From: Sternotherus odoratus
Lineage: Eukaryota; Chordata; Testudines; Kinosternidae
Assembly: GCA_032164245.1 (NCBI GenBank)
Contig: JAVMKO010000036.1
Span: 372,001-436,000 of the forward strand
DNA: 64,000 bases
Direction: 5' to 3'
Shown here: positions 20,525 to 33,800 of the stretch, one piece after another
Numbering within the stretch: the stretch's first letter is position 1
Layout of the letters: each line of letters starts with the position of its first letter
Notes under the pieces: generated by a model
Databases searched by the model: none
Seen by the model: the letters and a program-made list of their open reading frames with translations, nothing else
Told to the model about the DNA's origin: nothing
Program-made: the position numbers and the translations under genes

Positions 20525-21767
20525 GGTGGGTGTGTGTGGGTGTGGATGTGTGGGTGGGTGTGGGTGTGGGGGGGGTGGGTGTGTGTGTGTGTGGGTGGGT
20601 GGGTGGGTGGGTGGGTGTGGGTGGGTGTGTAGGTGGGTGGGTGGGTGGGTGTGGGTGTGTGTGTGGGTGTGGGTGGGTGGGTGTGTGTGTGTGGGGGGGT
20701 GGTTGGTTGGGTGTGTATATGTGTGTGTGTGTGTGTGGGTGTGTGTGTGTGTGCCCCAAACTCCCACAGCAGGAACCATCCCAGCGCTGGAGCAGGGGCC
20801 TGGGAGCCTGTGATGTGCCAGGGAGGTTGAAGGCGATGAAGTGTGCCCCACCCTTTGAGGAGTGCCTCAGGCAGCGTGGAAGGGGTGGGGACTGGGGGGA
20901 AGGGGTGGGGACTGGGGGGAAGGGGTGGGGTTGGGGGAAGGGGTGGGGACTGTGGGAAGGGGTCGGGACTGGGGGGAAGGGGTGGGGACTGGGGGGAAGA
21001 GGGTGGGGTTGGGGGAAGGGGTGGGGACTGGGGGAAGGGGTGGGGACTGGGGGAAGGGGTGGGGACTGGGGGAAGGAGTGGGGACTGGGGGGAAGGGGGT
21101 GGGGTTGGGGGAAGGGGTGGGGACTGTGTGGAAGGGGTCGGGACTGGGGGGAAGGGGTGGGGACTGGGGGAAGGGGGTGGGGTTGGGGGAAGGGGTGGGA
21201 ACTGGGGGGAAGGGGGTGGGAACTGGGGGAAGGGGTGGGGTTGGGGGAAGGGGTGGGGACTGGGGGGAAGGGGTGGGGACTGGGGGGAAGGGGTGTCTCA
21301 TCCCGAGCACACTGCATCCCCCGGGCTGCCTGAGCCGGACGCCGCGGGCCAGGCGCTGCTGCGGGGTAGAGCCCTGCACGGCTGTATCTGCAGCCGATCC
21401 GCTAGCCGCAGAAATGGTGCGCGGATGTGCAGGGCTCTACCCATGGCTGACCCCAAACCAGCCCCTCCCCCTTGGGCCCAGCCTGCCAGGTGTGACCCCC
21501 CCCCCAGGCCAGGAAGCAGACGGCCCGGTACCTCCATGACGTCCTTGAGAACGGGGGTCCAGCGGGAGAGCTGGTAGGTGGACTCCAGCCGCACCTTCCT
21601 CTCGGGTGGCAGCTGCCCGCTCTGGGGGAGGAAGGGAGAGGGGGTGAGAGGCAGCAGGGAGGGGGTGCGGGGTGGGAAGGGGGGCAGACAGGGAGAGCGC
21701 GGCCTACCTGAGTCGCTCCAGCCGGGTTGGCAGGGGAGAGGCAGAGAAAAGAAGAGAATGGATCACT

Positions 21768-21816
<49 letters not shown>

Positions 21817-24800
21817 ATGGGAGAACAGAGCCGCTTCCCCCCATTCCCCGCATGGCCACCCCACGCAGTGGTCACCAGCCCCAGCTCCCTGGCGATCCGT
21901 GGTCCTGCCCCCAGGGTCCTCTGCAGGGGCAGAAGAAGTCACCCCAGAGGGGGAGTAACTCGAGGGTCACCCTCATATGGGGAGGGCGTCACCCCACTGT
22001 ACAGGGGCAGAGGCCACCGCTGTGCTGGAAGTAGGTCACTGTCATAGGGGGCACCCCCGGGATGGCCTGGGCTCCCCTGTGCATGACGGTCCAGCGGGAG
22101 AGCTGGTGGGTGGACTCCAGACGCACCTTCATCTTGGGCGGTAGCTGCCCGCCCGGGGGGAGGCAGAAAGGGACGCCCAGGAGCTCCATGTTGCGGAAGA
22201 TGTTCTCCTGCTCCTGGAGGTTGGCAGACTGGATCAGCCGGCGGAAGTTCTCCTCGCTCACATCTGCACAGGGAGAGACGTCAGCACTAGCACCCCCGGG
22301 ACGCACCCGCAGCCCCAGGAGTCCTAGTTCCCCCATCAAACCCTGAGATCCTGTTCTTCCCACTGGGATTAAGAGCTGGGGGTAAATCCAGGAGTCCTGG
22401 CTCCCAGCCTCCCTTGAACCCACTAGCCCCCCCCCCCCCCCCGAGCTGGTGGTAGAACCCAGGAGTCCTGGCTCCCGCCCCCTCTCTAACTCACTAGACT
22501 CCACTGCCCTCCCAGAGCCTGAGGATAGAACCCAGGAGTCCTGGCTCCCACCCCCTCTAACTCACTAGACTCCACTGCCCTCCCAGAGCCTGAGGATAGA
22601 ACCCAGGAGTCCTGGCTCCCACCCCCTCTCTAACTCACTAGACTCCACTGCCCTCCCAGAAATGAGGGTAGAACCCAGGAGTCCTGGCTCCCCCCCCCCC
22701 AACTCACTAGACTCCACTGCCCTCCCAGAGCCTGAGGGTAGAACCCAGGAGTCCTGGCTCCCCCCCGCCCCCTAACTCACTAGACTCCACTGCTCTCCCA
22801 GAGCCTGAGGGTAGAACCCAGGAGTCCTGGCTCCCACCACCCGCTGTAGCCCAGGGAGAAAAGGGGCCAGGTCCGCCCCCAGGGGGCAGTGCGGAGCGTG
22901 GGCAGGGCACTGGCTGGCACCGGGAGGAGGGCAGAGGGGAGACGGGGCTGTAGAGCCTGGCTGGGGGGGGGGTGCCTGTCTGAGCAGTGCTGTTCCCCCC
23001 ACAGCCCCACAGGTCTGGGCCCCACCCCAGGAGCGGCCCGGCAGCAGCAGCTCCCCCAGTGCTGCCCCCTGCAGGCCTGTGGCGTTACCGTTCTTCAGGA
23101 GGTAGAGGAGGAGGATGCGGATCCTGTCGTAGGCCTGCACGCTGGGGTCCAGCAGGACGGGCATGATGCTCTTCATGGGGTCCTCGATCTTCTTCCCGTC
23201 CCCGTCCGTCCCCATGACCAGGTCCTGGGGGGGGGGGGCAAGGCGCACACACAAGGCCAGGTCAGGCCGCTCCACTTCCTCCCACCCCCGCAGCGGGATG
23301 GGAGACGCGACGGCCGCACGACCCACAGCTCGCCTACCCCCTGTGCCAGGTCCCCTCCTCCCTGAGGTCATCTCCCCCGGGGTGAGGAATGGGCTCCCAG
23401 GGAGTAATCCGGGCCCCATGTCCCCCTTCTGCACCCCCGGTGCTGCATGGGGGGGACTGGCCCTGGCTCCAGCGAGCCTGGGGATCTGAGACCCCTCTCT
23501 CCGGGCCTAGTCCATGAGCCAGACTCTGCCCCCCAGCCAGGCTCTGCCCACAGACCCACCTGCTCCACAGTGCACAGCTTCTCCACCGTCCCCTGGAAGT
23601 GCTGCATGCACTGCTCGGCCAGGCTGACGTGCTTGGAGTACTGCGGGAGAGACCAGGGCATGGGAGGAGTTTACTGCATCACCGGCTGGTCCAGAGCACC
23701 TGCGCCCCCCGCCCCCAAGGAGGGCCAGAGGGGCAGCCCTAATCAGCTGTATAAGCTGAGTCTATAGGGATTGTTTTGCCCAGCACTGATGTGCAGCCAC
23801 TTCTGGGGTGGAGCAGGGCAGCTGGAGGGGAGGATCAGGAGGGAGCAACTTCCAAAACAGCCCCTGGCTTCTCTGTTAGTCACCACGAGGTTGGGGGCTT
23901 GGAGACCAGCAGATGTCGGGATACCTGTGGCCAGGAGCTTTCTGCTGGCACGGGGCCCAGTGGCACCAGGAGTGGCTCCAACGGGCTGGTTTGGAAGCCC
24001 GAGACCCTCTCCCATGAGCTGCAGCAGCAAGGCACGGGCGCTACCCGAGGGCTGCCATTGCTGGGGCTGACGGGGCAGCTCTGGGCACTGACGGGCAGCA
24101 CCTGGGGGGAAAATGGCTCTGCCCGATGGGACAGGTCAGCAGCTCTCAGCAGGCAGTCAAGGGGAGTGTCCCAGAGTGCCCTGCCCCCCAGAGAGTCCCT
24201 CACCAGCCCCACAGAGCACCCTGCCCCCATCAGCCCCACTGAATGCCCTGCTTCCCACCCACCAACAGCCCCACCCGGTTACCTTGTTCAGCTCGCTGAC
24301 GTACTGGGGCAGCTCCTTCACGATCTCGGACAGCTCCTTGAGGTTGACCTGGAGGGAGGCTGTGGTGAGATCCCGTCCCGGCACACGGAGCCCCCCCTGC
24401 AGGGCAGAGGCCTCCCCCGGGGACAGCCGCAGCAGGCTGGGGTGGGTCGCTCAGTTTGGGTTAGAGCTGCTCTTCCAGGCCAGCTGGAACGAGCCGGGAG
24501 CCCTGCAACCCGAGCGCCCCTTGAGGTGTAAAGCGGCAGTGGGCTGGGGAGATGCCAGCATTGGCGCCCTGCGTGGCCCCGATCCTGCTGTCTGACCCGC
24601 CCCTTGGGCCTCTGCCCTCCCCGACCGTGGGGAGCTCCAGAGCTCTGGCTGGGGTAGGGGACTCCACATACACCTCTTAGCCCTTTACAGGCAAACCCCG
24701 GGAGCAATGGGACAGCCCCCCACCCTCGCCAGCCCCTCCTGGGGCAGCAGGGCAGCCTCCCCTCCCCATCAGTGGCAGTGGGATGGGTCCCCCCCATCCC

Positions 24801-27800
24801 TCTGGCATGGACTCCCCAATCGCTCCCCCCCCCAGCCCCCGCCGCACCTCTTTCGGGGTCAGCCTCTTCCTCTCACAGAAGGCGTGCAGCAGCTCCGGCA
24901 CCTTCCTCCTGCAGGGAAAGGGGTCAGGCCAGAGCCAGGCAGTGCCTTGGAGGTAGGGGGAGTCCCTGCCCCATGGGCACCAGGGTTCTCTGCCCCGAGA
25001 GCCTCCGATGGGGCAGGCGCGGGCTCTTCACAAGTTACCCCAAGGCAGAGAGTTCAGTGCCCCTCTGGGGGCTCCTGGTGCTCTGCTGGGTGGGGTAGGG
25101 GTCTGGGGGCAGTGGCAGGCCTAGCAGGAGGTCGGTGAGGGACTCACTCAAGGGGGCTGTGAAGTGCGTGGGGAGACCCTGGGATCGGGAGAAAAGCGTG
25201 TCCAGGGGATCCCCGAGAGGAGATACAGACAGTTGCTCTGGACCGGAGCGCTCGGGGGTCCTTCGGGGAGAGCGGCTGGGTCCAGAGGGTCTCAGCACTC
25301 AGAGAGGGGAACGTGTCTGACGGACGAGCCCCAGCGGGGTGGGAGGGGGCGGGGGAGTCCCGGCAGTGAGCAGGAGAGGGATGTATCCAAGGGGGAGTGG
25401 GCAGGGAAGCGGAGGGGTGTGTCCGAGGGGGGCCCAGCGTGGGGAGGGGTGTGTCTGAAGGGGAGGATGGGGGAAGTCCCAGCATTGGAAAAGGTGTGTC
25501 AATGGGGTGGGCTGTCCTGGCACTGGGTGGGAGAGGTGTGTCGGGGGGGGGTCCTGGGAGTGGGTGGGGGACTGTACCAAAGTGGGAGTAGGGGGTCCCA
25601 GCACTGGGCAGGGAGGGGAAAGGTGTGCCGAAGGGGGCGGGTAGTGGGTCCTGGCACTAAGTTGGGTGGGGCAGAGGGGTGTGTCTGGGGGGGATGGGCT
25701 CTGACTCTGAGTGGGGCACGGAGGGGATGTCCGGGGGGATGGGCGGGGCACGGAGGGGCATGTCGGGGGGGATGGGCGGGGCACGGAGGGGATGTCCGGG
25801 GGGATGGGCGGGGCACGGAAGGGCGTGTCGGGGGGATGGGCGGGGCACGGAGGGGCATGTCGGGGCAGGGCTGAGCGCACTCACTCGGAGACGTCCGCGA
25901 TGTGCATGTGACGTAGCTGCACCCAGAGTTCGTCCTCTTCGTCCAGCAGCGCCTCTTTCTCCCACGTGCCGCTGTCGCCCGTCGTCTCGTACCTGCGGGG
26001 GAAGGGAGACGGGGTTAGGCTGCGGTACCCTTCCCCCGAGCGTGGGGGCTGCGGGGCAGTGCAGGTGCCCGGGTCACATCCCCCCCAGCCTGCCCCAGGA
26101 GGTGTGGGGGGCGCCCCCGGCTGGCAGCCAGGCCCTACTTGTAGGTGTCGCTGTCGATGCTCAGCAGGTCATAGGCCATGGCCTGGTACGTGAGCTCGTG
26201 CAGCAGGGGGGACACCAGGTCGAAGCCCCGGTCGACGATCAGGAGCTGGGTGCGGGCTCTGTCGGGACCCTGGGGAGAAGGAGAGAGACCCGTCACCCCT
26301 GCTCCTGGCCTGGCTTACACCACACAATCCAATGGGCTCTGGTGGCCTGAAACTTCACCCCCCCCCCATCCCCAATCCCAGGGGGAAGCCAAGAGACACC
26401 CCCCAAGCTAGCTGGGACGTCCCCTGGGGTTCCACCCTGACCAGCAGGGAGAGCTCCCCACCCAGATCCACTGCAACGCCCCCTGCAGGGACGGGCCCCC
26501 TGCCCCTCATGCAAATAGCAATGCCCCCCTCCCCCAAGCATGCTCACTGCTCATGCCTCTCCACCAATGGGAGCATGCCCCTGATAAGGCAGCCCCCCGA
26601 CTGCCCCATATGTTGCGTGGGGAGGGGGAATGACCCCAGAAGGCCCTGGCTAGTCTATCATTAGCCCACACCAGGCCCAGTGACTCTTTGATACAAGGTC
26701 TCAGAGGGTGACAATGGGCCGCTATCCCTACGCCCCACCTTGCATCTGAGCTGGGACCCCATATGAGGCTCTAGCTCCCCACTCCCAGCCTGGGTAGCCC
26801 CCCAGCATCCAGCTGGACAGAGACCACTCAAATGGTCAGCATCTCAGACCCACATCATGGGGGGGCTGGCCCAGCCCCCGCTCCCTGCCTGATCAGCATG
26901 CACTGCCCTCTCTGCGTGGCAGGTGGCGATAGGAGACCAGCCCTGGGCTCGGAACCCGGCTCCAGCAGCCCCAGTGGAACCCAAGCCCAGCCAGGAGCAC
27001 CTCGGCAGGGGGCTGCGTCTGCTCTTCGCTGGGCAGCACAGCCAGTCGGGGGGCCGGGGACGTACAGCCCCTGACACTTCCCCAACTGTCCCACCTCGGG
27101 AGCAGAACGTTGGACCAGCCACCACCCACCCGCCTGGCAGGTCTCCCCAGCCTGTGGGTAAATGGGTGGAGGTGCCTCTCTTGGAGGAGTCTCTGGCCCC
27201 CACCACTGCAGCTCTATCATTGCTGTATCCTGCCTGTGCATGCACGTGGGGCTGGGCAGGGCTGATACCCCATTGCAGAGGGGGATGGAGACCCAGAGAG
27301 GCTGGGTGACTCACCCAAGGTCACACAGGGAGTCTGTGGCAGAGCAGGGACATGACCCCAGAGCTGGTGCCATCATTCCTCTCCAGCCCTACCCAGCCTG
27401 GGCACAAGGACACTGGCCTTCGTAGAGCACTTTGAGATCTGCCCACGGCCAGTGTCAGAGAAGGGCTGTGGCCATTAGTCCAACCACACAGAGAATGCTA
27501 TTGTTCTGCCAACCCCTCAGGATCTCCAAGGGGGTCTAGACCCCACCCTTCCCCCCACCAGGACCTCCGAGCAGGTTCTAAATCACTCCTCCTTCCTCTA
27601 CTTCTCAGGTGCTGCCCTGGCGAGGGCGTGGCCAGCACAGCTTACTCACCTCTCCCATGCTGGGCTCGGAAACCTTGAACTCCCTGAGTTTCACCAGCAC
27701 AGCCTGCGCCAGGTGGAAGTTATCTCGACGGTCCCTGCAGCAAAGACAAACCCTGTGGGTCAGAAACAGCTCCTCCCCCCGGGGCACATGCACTTCCTGT

Positions 27801-30800
27801 AGGAGATGACCAGGTACCCCTCCCCCCGGCACACTCACTTCCTATACCTGGGATAGCTGGGTACCCCTCCCCCCGGCACACTCACTTCCTATACCTGGGA
27901 TAGCTGGGTACCCCTCCCCCCGGGCACACTCACTTCCTATACCTGGGATAGCTGGGTACCCCTCCCCCCGGGCACACTCACTTCCTGTAGCGGATGGCTG
28001 GATACTCCCCCAGGGTTTCACAGAAGGAGGCAATCTGCTCTGCTACCATCTCCATTTGCTTCCTGCTGTCCAAGGGGTTGAAGCAATTATAGAAGATCTG
28101 TGGCCCGCCCAGAGAGTACACCTGCGGGGGGGAGGAGAGGGAAGCAGAGATCAGATCCTGGTGCCAATTGCTGGCAGCCAGGCCAGCTGTGCCCCATACC
28201 GCGCCCCTAAAATGCGCTGTTGGACCCAGCCAGCCTGGCAGAGCTGTAGCGAGCCCCTAGTGAGGGAGAGATCCATTTGCCAGTGCCACTCCTGTTGTGG
28301 TAGGTAGAGGGACAGCGGCCCAGAGATTCATTCACCAGCCTGGGACGAAGACACCCGGGTTCAGGTCCTTACTTGGCGGCAGGGGGTACCTCAGGGGGGT
28401 GTCTCTGCCCCGGAGGAGTCAGTGTTGGGGGTGGGAGTTTGGCCACGTTTCTAGTCTGGTGAAAGCCCCAGCCAAACCCGGCATCAAAGCGCGTCTGCCG
28501 CCGTCGCTTATGTCACTGGCCGAACAGAACGAGCCATTGGGGCAAACGTGTTCGGACACCAATAAACCAGTATCGGTCCATGAAGGGTTTGCTGGTGCAA
28601 CGGGACGGGTGAGCCAGCAAAGCCTCCTGACGGACACTCAGCTTATACCAGCCAAAGCTTCTCTTGGCACAGCTGGCACAGATGAAATAAGCTACAGTGG
28701 CGAAAGGCCTGCTTTGCCAGGGGCTCTGCCAGCACAGCTGCAGCAATTACAGGCTTGTTTTTTTCTATCGTGTACCTGCAACAAACCCGCATCAACAAAG
28801 CTTTTGTGTGTAGACCAGGCTCAAGTCTCTCTGTGCCGCAGTTTCCCCATCAGTGCAATGGGGCTGACAACACAGCCCTGCCCCTCTGGGGCATGAGGGG
28901 GGGAAATCCCCTGACGACACAAGGAGGGGATGGGGCGGTTGGGCGAAGGGCAGGTGTGTGGAGTATCGGGCTGTCTTGCAGAGCTGGTATAAACCATCAG
29001 TGAGAGCTGGTAAAGCCAGGGAGGCAGGGCCCTCCTCCCCCATACAACTACCAACCCCAGCAGGGGCACGCCAGCGACTCCATGTCTCACAGGGAGTGAG
29101 CAGCAGGCTGTCCCTGCTGCCCTGTGCTGGCATCAAACCCAGGGCCCGAGAAGGGACAGGGGTTCACCTCCCCGACCCACGGGGAACGCTAAGGGTGGGG
29201 GATCGCATGTCACCGTCTGCCCCAAGGCCCTGCTGCTCCAAAGCCCAGTCACCCCTCACCTGGCTCTCGTAGGGCAGGAAGGCCACATTGATCTCCTTGA
29301 GGGTTTTCATGGCTTTGGTGATCGGTGACTTCCTCAGCTCCTCCATCAGAGGCTCAGGACAGGCTGCAAGGCAAGGGCAGTGTGTGGGAGTGACAGGCAC
29401 AAGGCTCAGGACCCCCAGCAGAGCGCCAGCCCCATGGATGGGGCCAGGATGGGCACAGCAGGGGCAGTAGTGCTGCACACCTGTGGGGAAGCCAGCAGGG
29501 CCACACAGGAGTCAGCGATGAGTCCAGCCCCCCACCCCCAAAACCAGAGTCACGCTGGGTTCTCGCCTTCTGCAGCATCACCAGCGAGGGGGGGCCACAA
29601 TCTCTCCTAGGCAGCCCGTCTCACACCCCACCCTCAGGGGGAAGTGACTGGAGTGTACAACTCAGGATGATGCACAAGGAGGAATGGGGACTTGGACTCC
29701 CCCTGACACTGTAACAGGGAGAAGCAGATGTGACCCTGACACACTGGGGATTCTGGTGGTGTCCCCACCCCCCCTTGGGACTGATGGAGCAATGCATGCT
29801 GGGAATGGTAGCCAGAGGCTGCCTCTCTGGGCACAGGCTGCAGGTGTCTGTGAGATGTGCTGGCTGGAGGCAGGCCCCTAGGGGAGAAGCGGGGGAAGGG
29901 ATAGGTGGGGTTATATGGTCTGGCCTCCTGGGGCTGCATCCTCCTGCAGGAGGGCAGAGCGTAATCAAGGTGCTGCTCACTGGCCTGCCGGCAGAGAGAG
30001 ACCCCCCACCCCCAGGCTCCAGTGTGCCGCCAGCCAGGCTCCCAGCTGGGGGGATCCCCACCCCCCAATACTCACGGCTGAAAAAGAAGACGTGAGCTGC
30101 CTTGTAGCTGAAGGTGCCCTGGAAGTCACCGATCAGAGCCTGCACCGACTGCAAAGGGGGGAGAGGGGGGTTGTCAGCACCAGCCGAGGCCCCTCCCTGC
30201 TGCCTGAAGGGCCCAGCCCCCCAGCATGATGCCATCGGGAGGTGGGCTGGTTTTCACCCCCCTGGCCCTGGACTCCCTCCCCGCCTGGGGCAGGGCATGT
30301 GCCCATGTGCCCGGGACGTCCTCAGGGCCCAGCCCCGTCTCTCGCTGGCACACAAGTGTCTGTGCCCGGCCGCCGCTGGGGCCTGGCATTGGCCTTGCCG
30401 CTGAACTAAGTGGGCTCTGAGCAGTGCCCAGCGAACAGCCGGCCGAGCAGCAACCCCAGACAGCCGTCAGCAGGGCCCACTCCCATCCCGGGCACCAGGC
30501 TGGGCTCCTGCAGCTTCGCCACTCCGGCTGGCCAGGCAGGGTGTTTGGAAGCTGTTCGGACTCCACGACCGGCCATTGTGACAGGTGAGAACCTGGCTGC
30601 CCTGTCCCGAGCCCCAGGCCCCAGCTCGCAGTCCTCTCCTACAGCGCTCCCTCCGCGGGCAGCCCCTGCGGGTTCTGGGCTTCACCCTGCTCCGCCAGCA
30701 CCCCTTCCCCTGGTCTCCCTCCACTTGCCTCCCTGCTGCCGATGCAGGCGTCTCCTCCCCCACAGCCCCTGCTCCCTGAGCCTCTGCGATTCTCCTTCAC

Positions 30801-33800
30801 TTTGAGTCTCAGCTGAGGCTGCCTCTCTTCGCCTGCTGCACCTTCCCATCCAGCCCCCACAGGCCTGCACTGCGGAGAGGTCTGGGGGACAGTCTGTGCC
30901 TCACGTGGCCAAGAACATGAAGCCCAGCTCCGGGGAAGCAGCCTCTTGGGGAGCCCCTACTGGCCCCTGACATTGTGCTGCACGTCCCCTGGACAGCGCC
31001 ACCTTCAGGCAACACTAGGAGCTGCCCCGGGGTCTCCCCTGCTCCCCATCCAGCTGCCCCAGGCTCCTACCTTCTCCACAGGGCTGAGCAGGTAGATGGC
31101 CTCCTGGCTGGGGATAGGCTCCCGGCGCTTATTAATATCTTCCACCACTAGGAGAGAGCAGGCTGGGCATGGGTCAGTTTGTCCTAGCCACCCGCTCTCC
31201 ACCGGGCTGTGGGGAGGGGAAGCCGAGGGGCACAGGGATGTCCGCTGGCAGCAGGCTGGGGGGTTCAACAGGCTACAATGCAGCAGCCGTTTTGATGTGG
31301 GGTCATTGGCTGTGATGCTACCACAGTACGGGGCAGGGAGGGAACGTCCCTCTGTCCTGTGCTGGGGGCACCCTGCTAGAGTGCTGGCTCAGCTCTGTGC
31401 CCCTCAACCCCAGGGCTCCTCCACCCTGGAGCAGGGAGCCAGCATTCCCTCTCCCCAGCCTGGACCCTGCCCACAGCATGGGGGGGAGCAGTGAGGAGTT
31501 GACGGGAGTCTGAGAGAAGCAGTGAAGGGGCTCCAGGCTAAGGGAACTAGACTTGGCTGGGGAGGTGCCAATAGTAAGGAGGGCATCCAGGGGGCTGCAA
31601 AGGGGGGAAACTAGATGCCAACATGAATGTAGACAAGTCAACTCCCCGACTGTGAGGTGTATCCAAGGGGGAGGGGAGCCCTGGCGGGGGGAGCAGGCGG
31701 GAGGGAGGGGTCACTCACAGGTGATGTTTTCCTCCCAGATGTCGTACATCGTGCAGCACGAGGAGAGGATGCGCGTGCTGGGGTGGTCCATGATCAGCAC
31801 CTGGGGGAGCGAGAGGGGAGTGCGCCAGGTCGGATGAGCTAGTCCCTGCCCTGAGCCCAGCCCCCACCCCCATCATCATCCACGGCAGTCAAGGGAGCAG
31901 AGCCACTGCTAACGGCAGAGCCAGCAGCTCCCGGCCCAGCCCCTCCACGGCAGAGCGGCAGGGCCATTACCAAGCCTGCACTTGGCTGAGCTGGCCATGC
32001 TAAGGACTGCGTGAGGCGCTACAGGGAGAGTGGCTGGTACGAGATGTAGGAGACAAACCCGGGACACCCGGCCATTCAGAATGGCTCCATCCTCCTAGAC
32101 TGGAGGAGATCAGCCTCTTTGCCCAGGTGACAGGGTGAGTGCAAGAGGCAGGGACAGAACCCAGGAGTCCTCGCTCCCAGTCCCCTGCTCTGATCCACGA
32201 GATACCCGCTCCCCAGCCCTCGGACAGAACCAGGAGCAGGGCAGGGAGAAATGGAACGAGGGGAGTCTCCGTGTTCCCCTAGGAAAGCCCTGTCGGCCAA
32301 CTCCTCCACCGCCTTCCTGCCGTACCGAATGAACCCATTGCTCTGCGCAGCCCAGCATCCTGCTGCACCAGATCCCGCCACTGGGCAAGCTAGTCCCCTG
32401 TGCTCCCTCTGCCGCACCGGCCTAGCCCACTGCTCCACACACCCCAGCCCAGTCCATGCCAGGGTCTCAATAACCTGCCTGCCCAATGGTGCATACCGCC
32501 CCCATGCCTGGCGCTCTCCTGCTCCTCCTCCCACCCAGGCTGGCTCACTGGGCCCAGTGGTCTGATCCAGTGTGTGTGTGTGTGTGGGGGGGAGATATGG
32601 GGCGAGCTGGACAAGCTGGGGCTGATCCAGCGCAGCGGGAAGGCAGACATACCCAAGCCTAGCGGGGGATGGAAGATGGGCTAGACAGAGCAGGGATCTG
32701 ATCCAGCCTGGAAAACCTCAGGTTCCTAGTGAATCCCAAGAGGATGGAGCAGGAGGAGCAGCATATCTGGATACAGCATATCCCCGGGGGGACACCAGGC
32801 CCAGCCTGCTTACCTTCTGTTCTCCTTCCTTCTTCACACTGCGCATGACCACACTGAGGATCTCTGGGAGGGAAAGCAACGGGGATTAGTGGTGGGGCTC
32901 GGACGGGATGGAGCCCTGAGCCAGGCCCCACTGCCTGGTGGAAGGACCCCTGGGGAAGTGGCTCAGAGGCTGCTTTCAGGCCTCCTAGCGATGTGCTCCT
33001 AGCAGATCCCCCAGTCAGCGATCGTGGTGGGGTGGCAGGCTAGACGGGCCATGGGTCTGATCCCCCTTCCTTCCAGCCAGGCTGGATGTGAGCGCAGCTG
33101 AACTGAGGATCTGGCCCCGTGCAGCAAGAGAACAGACCCTGTCCAGCACCTATTGACTGGAGGAAATCCAGGGACCCGCTACTGCGTGTGGGGGACGACA
33201 ACACGACAAAGACTTCAAATCCTGAGACCCCCTCCAAGGCATGCCCTGCTCAGGGAACTGCCGGCCTGTCTCCTGCGCACCTTCCACAGTCACGCTAAGC
33301 AATTAGATAGTCAGCTCTTCGGGCCAAGCACCATCTTTTTGTTGTGCCCAGCACAATGGTACCCTGAGCAATGACTGGCACTCCTAGGTGCTACCGTAAT
33401 ACACCTAATAAATAATGTACAGCACCCAGCACAATGGGGTCCTGGCCCACGACTGGTGCTCCTGGGCACTACCGTAATACACCTAATGAATAACGTACAA
33501 TGCCTTGCAAAATGGGATCTTGGTCCATGACCGGGGCTCCCGGGTGCTACCATAATACATCTGTATAGGAAGTGAGGAATACTTGTAGCACCTTAGAGAC
33601 TAAGGTGATTTCAGCATAAGCTTTTGTGGACTATAGCCCACTTCATCGGATAATACAGCTGTTTGTTTTACCCCTGCGAAGCACCTGATTCTGGCTGGCC
33701 CCGTAGGGCCTAGTTCAAGGTAAGCAGTGGTCACACACCGGCGGATAGTGGTGTTACTTGTAGCCCCTAAACACCATTCTCTCTGGTGAAACCCCCTCCC

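Noticed and set aside
20451..21577. His/Pro/Thr and Gly/Val ORFs of more than 240 codons
   Set aside because: Low-complexity TG and GGGGTGGGGACT repeats read as codons; no coding evidence.
22370..22845. Regularly spaced repeats resembling a CRISPR array
   Set aside because: Units are head-to-tail with SINE-derived content and no unique spacers; this is eukaryotic DNA. The same holds for the other tandem arrays.
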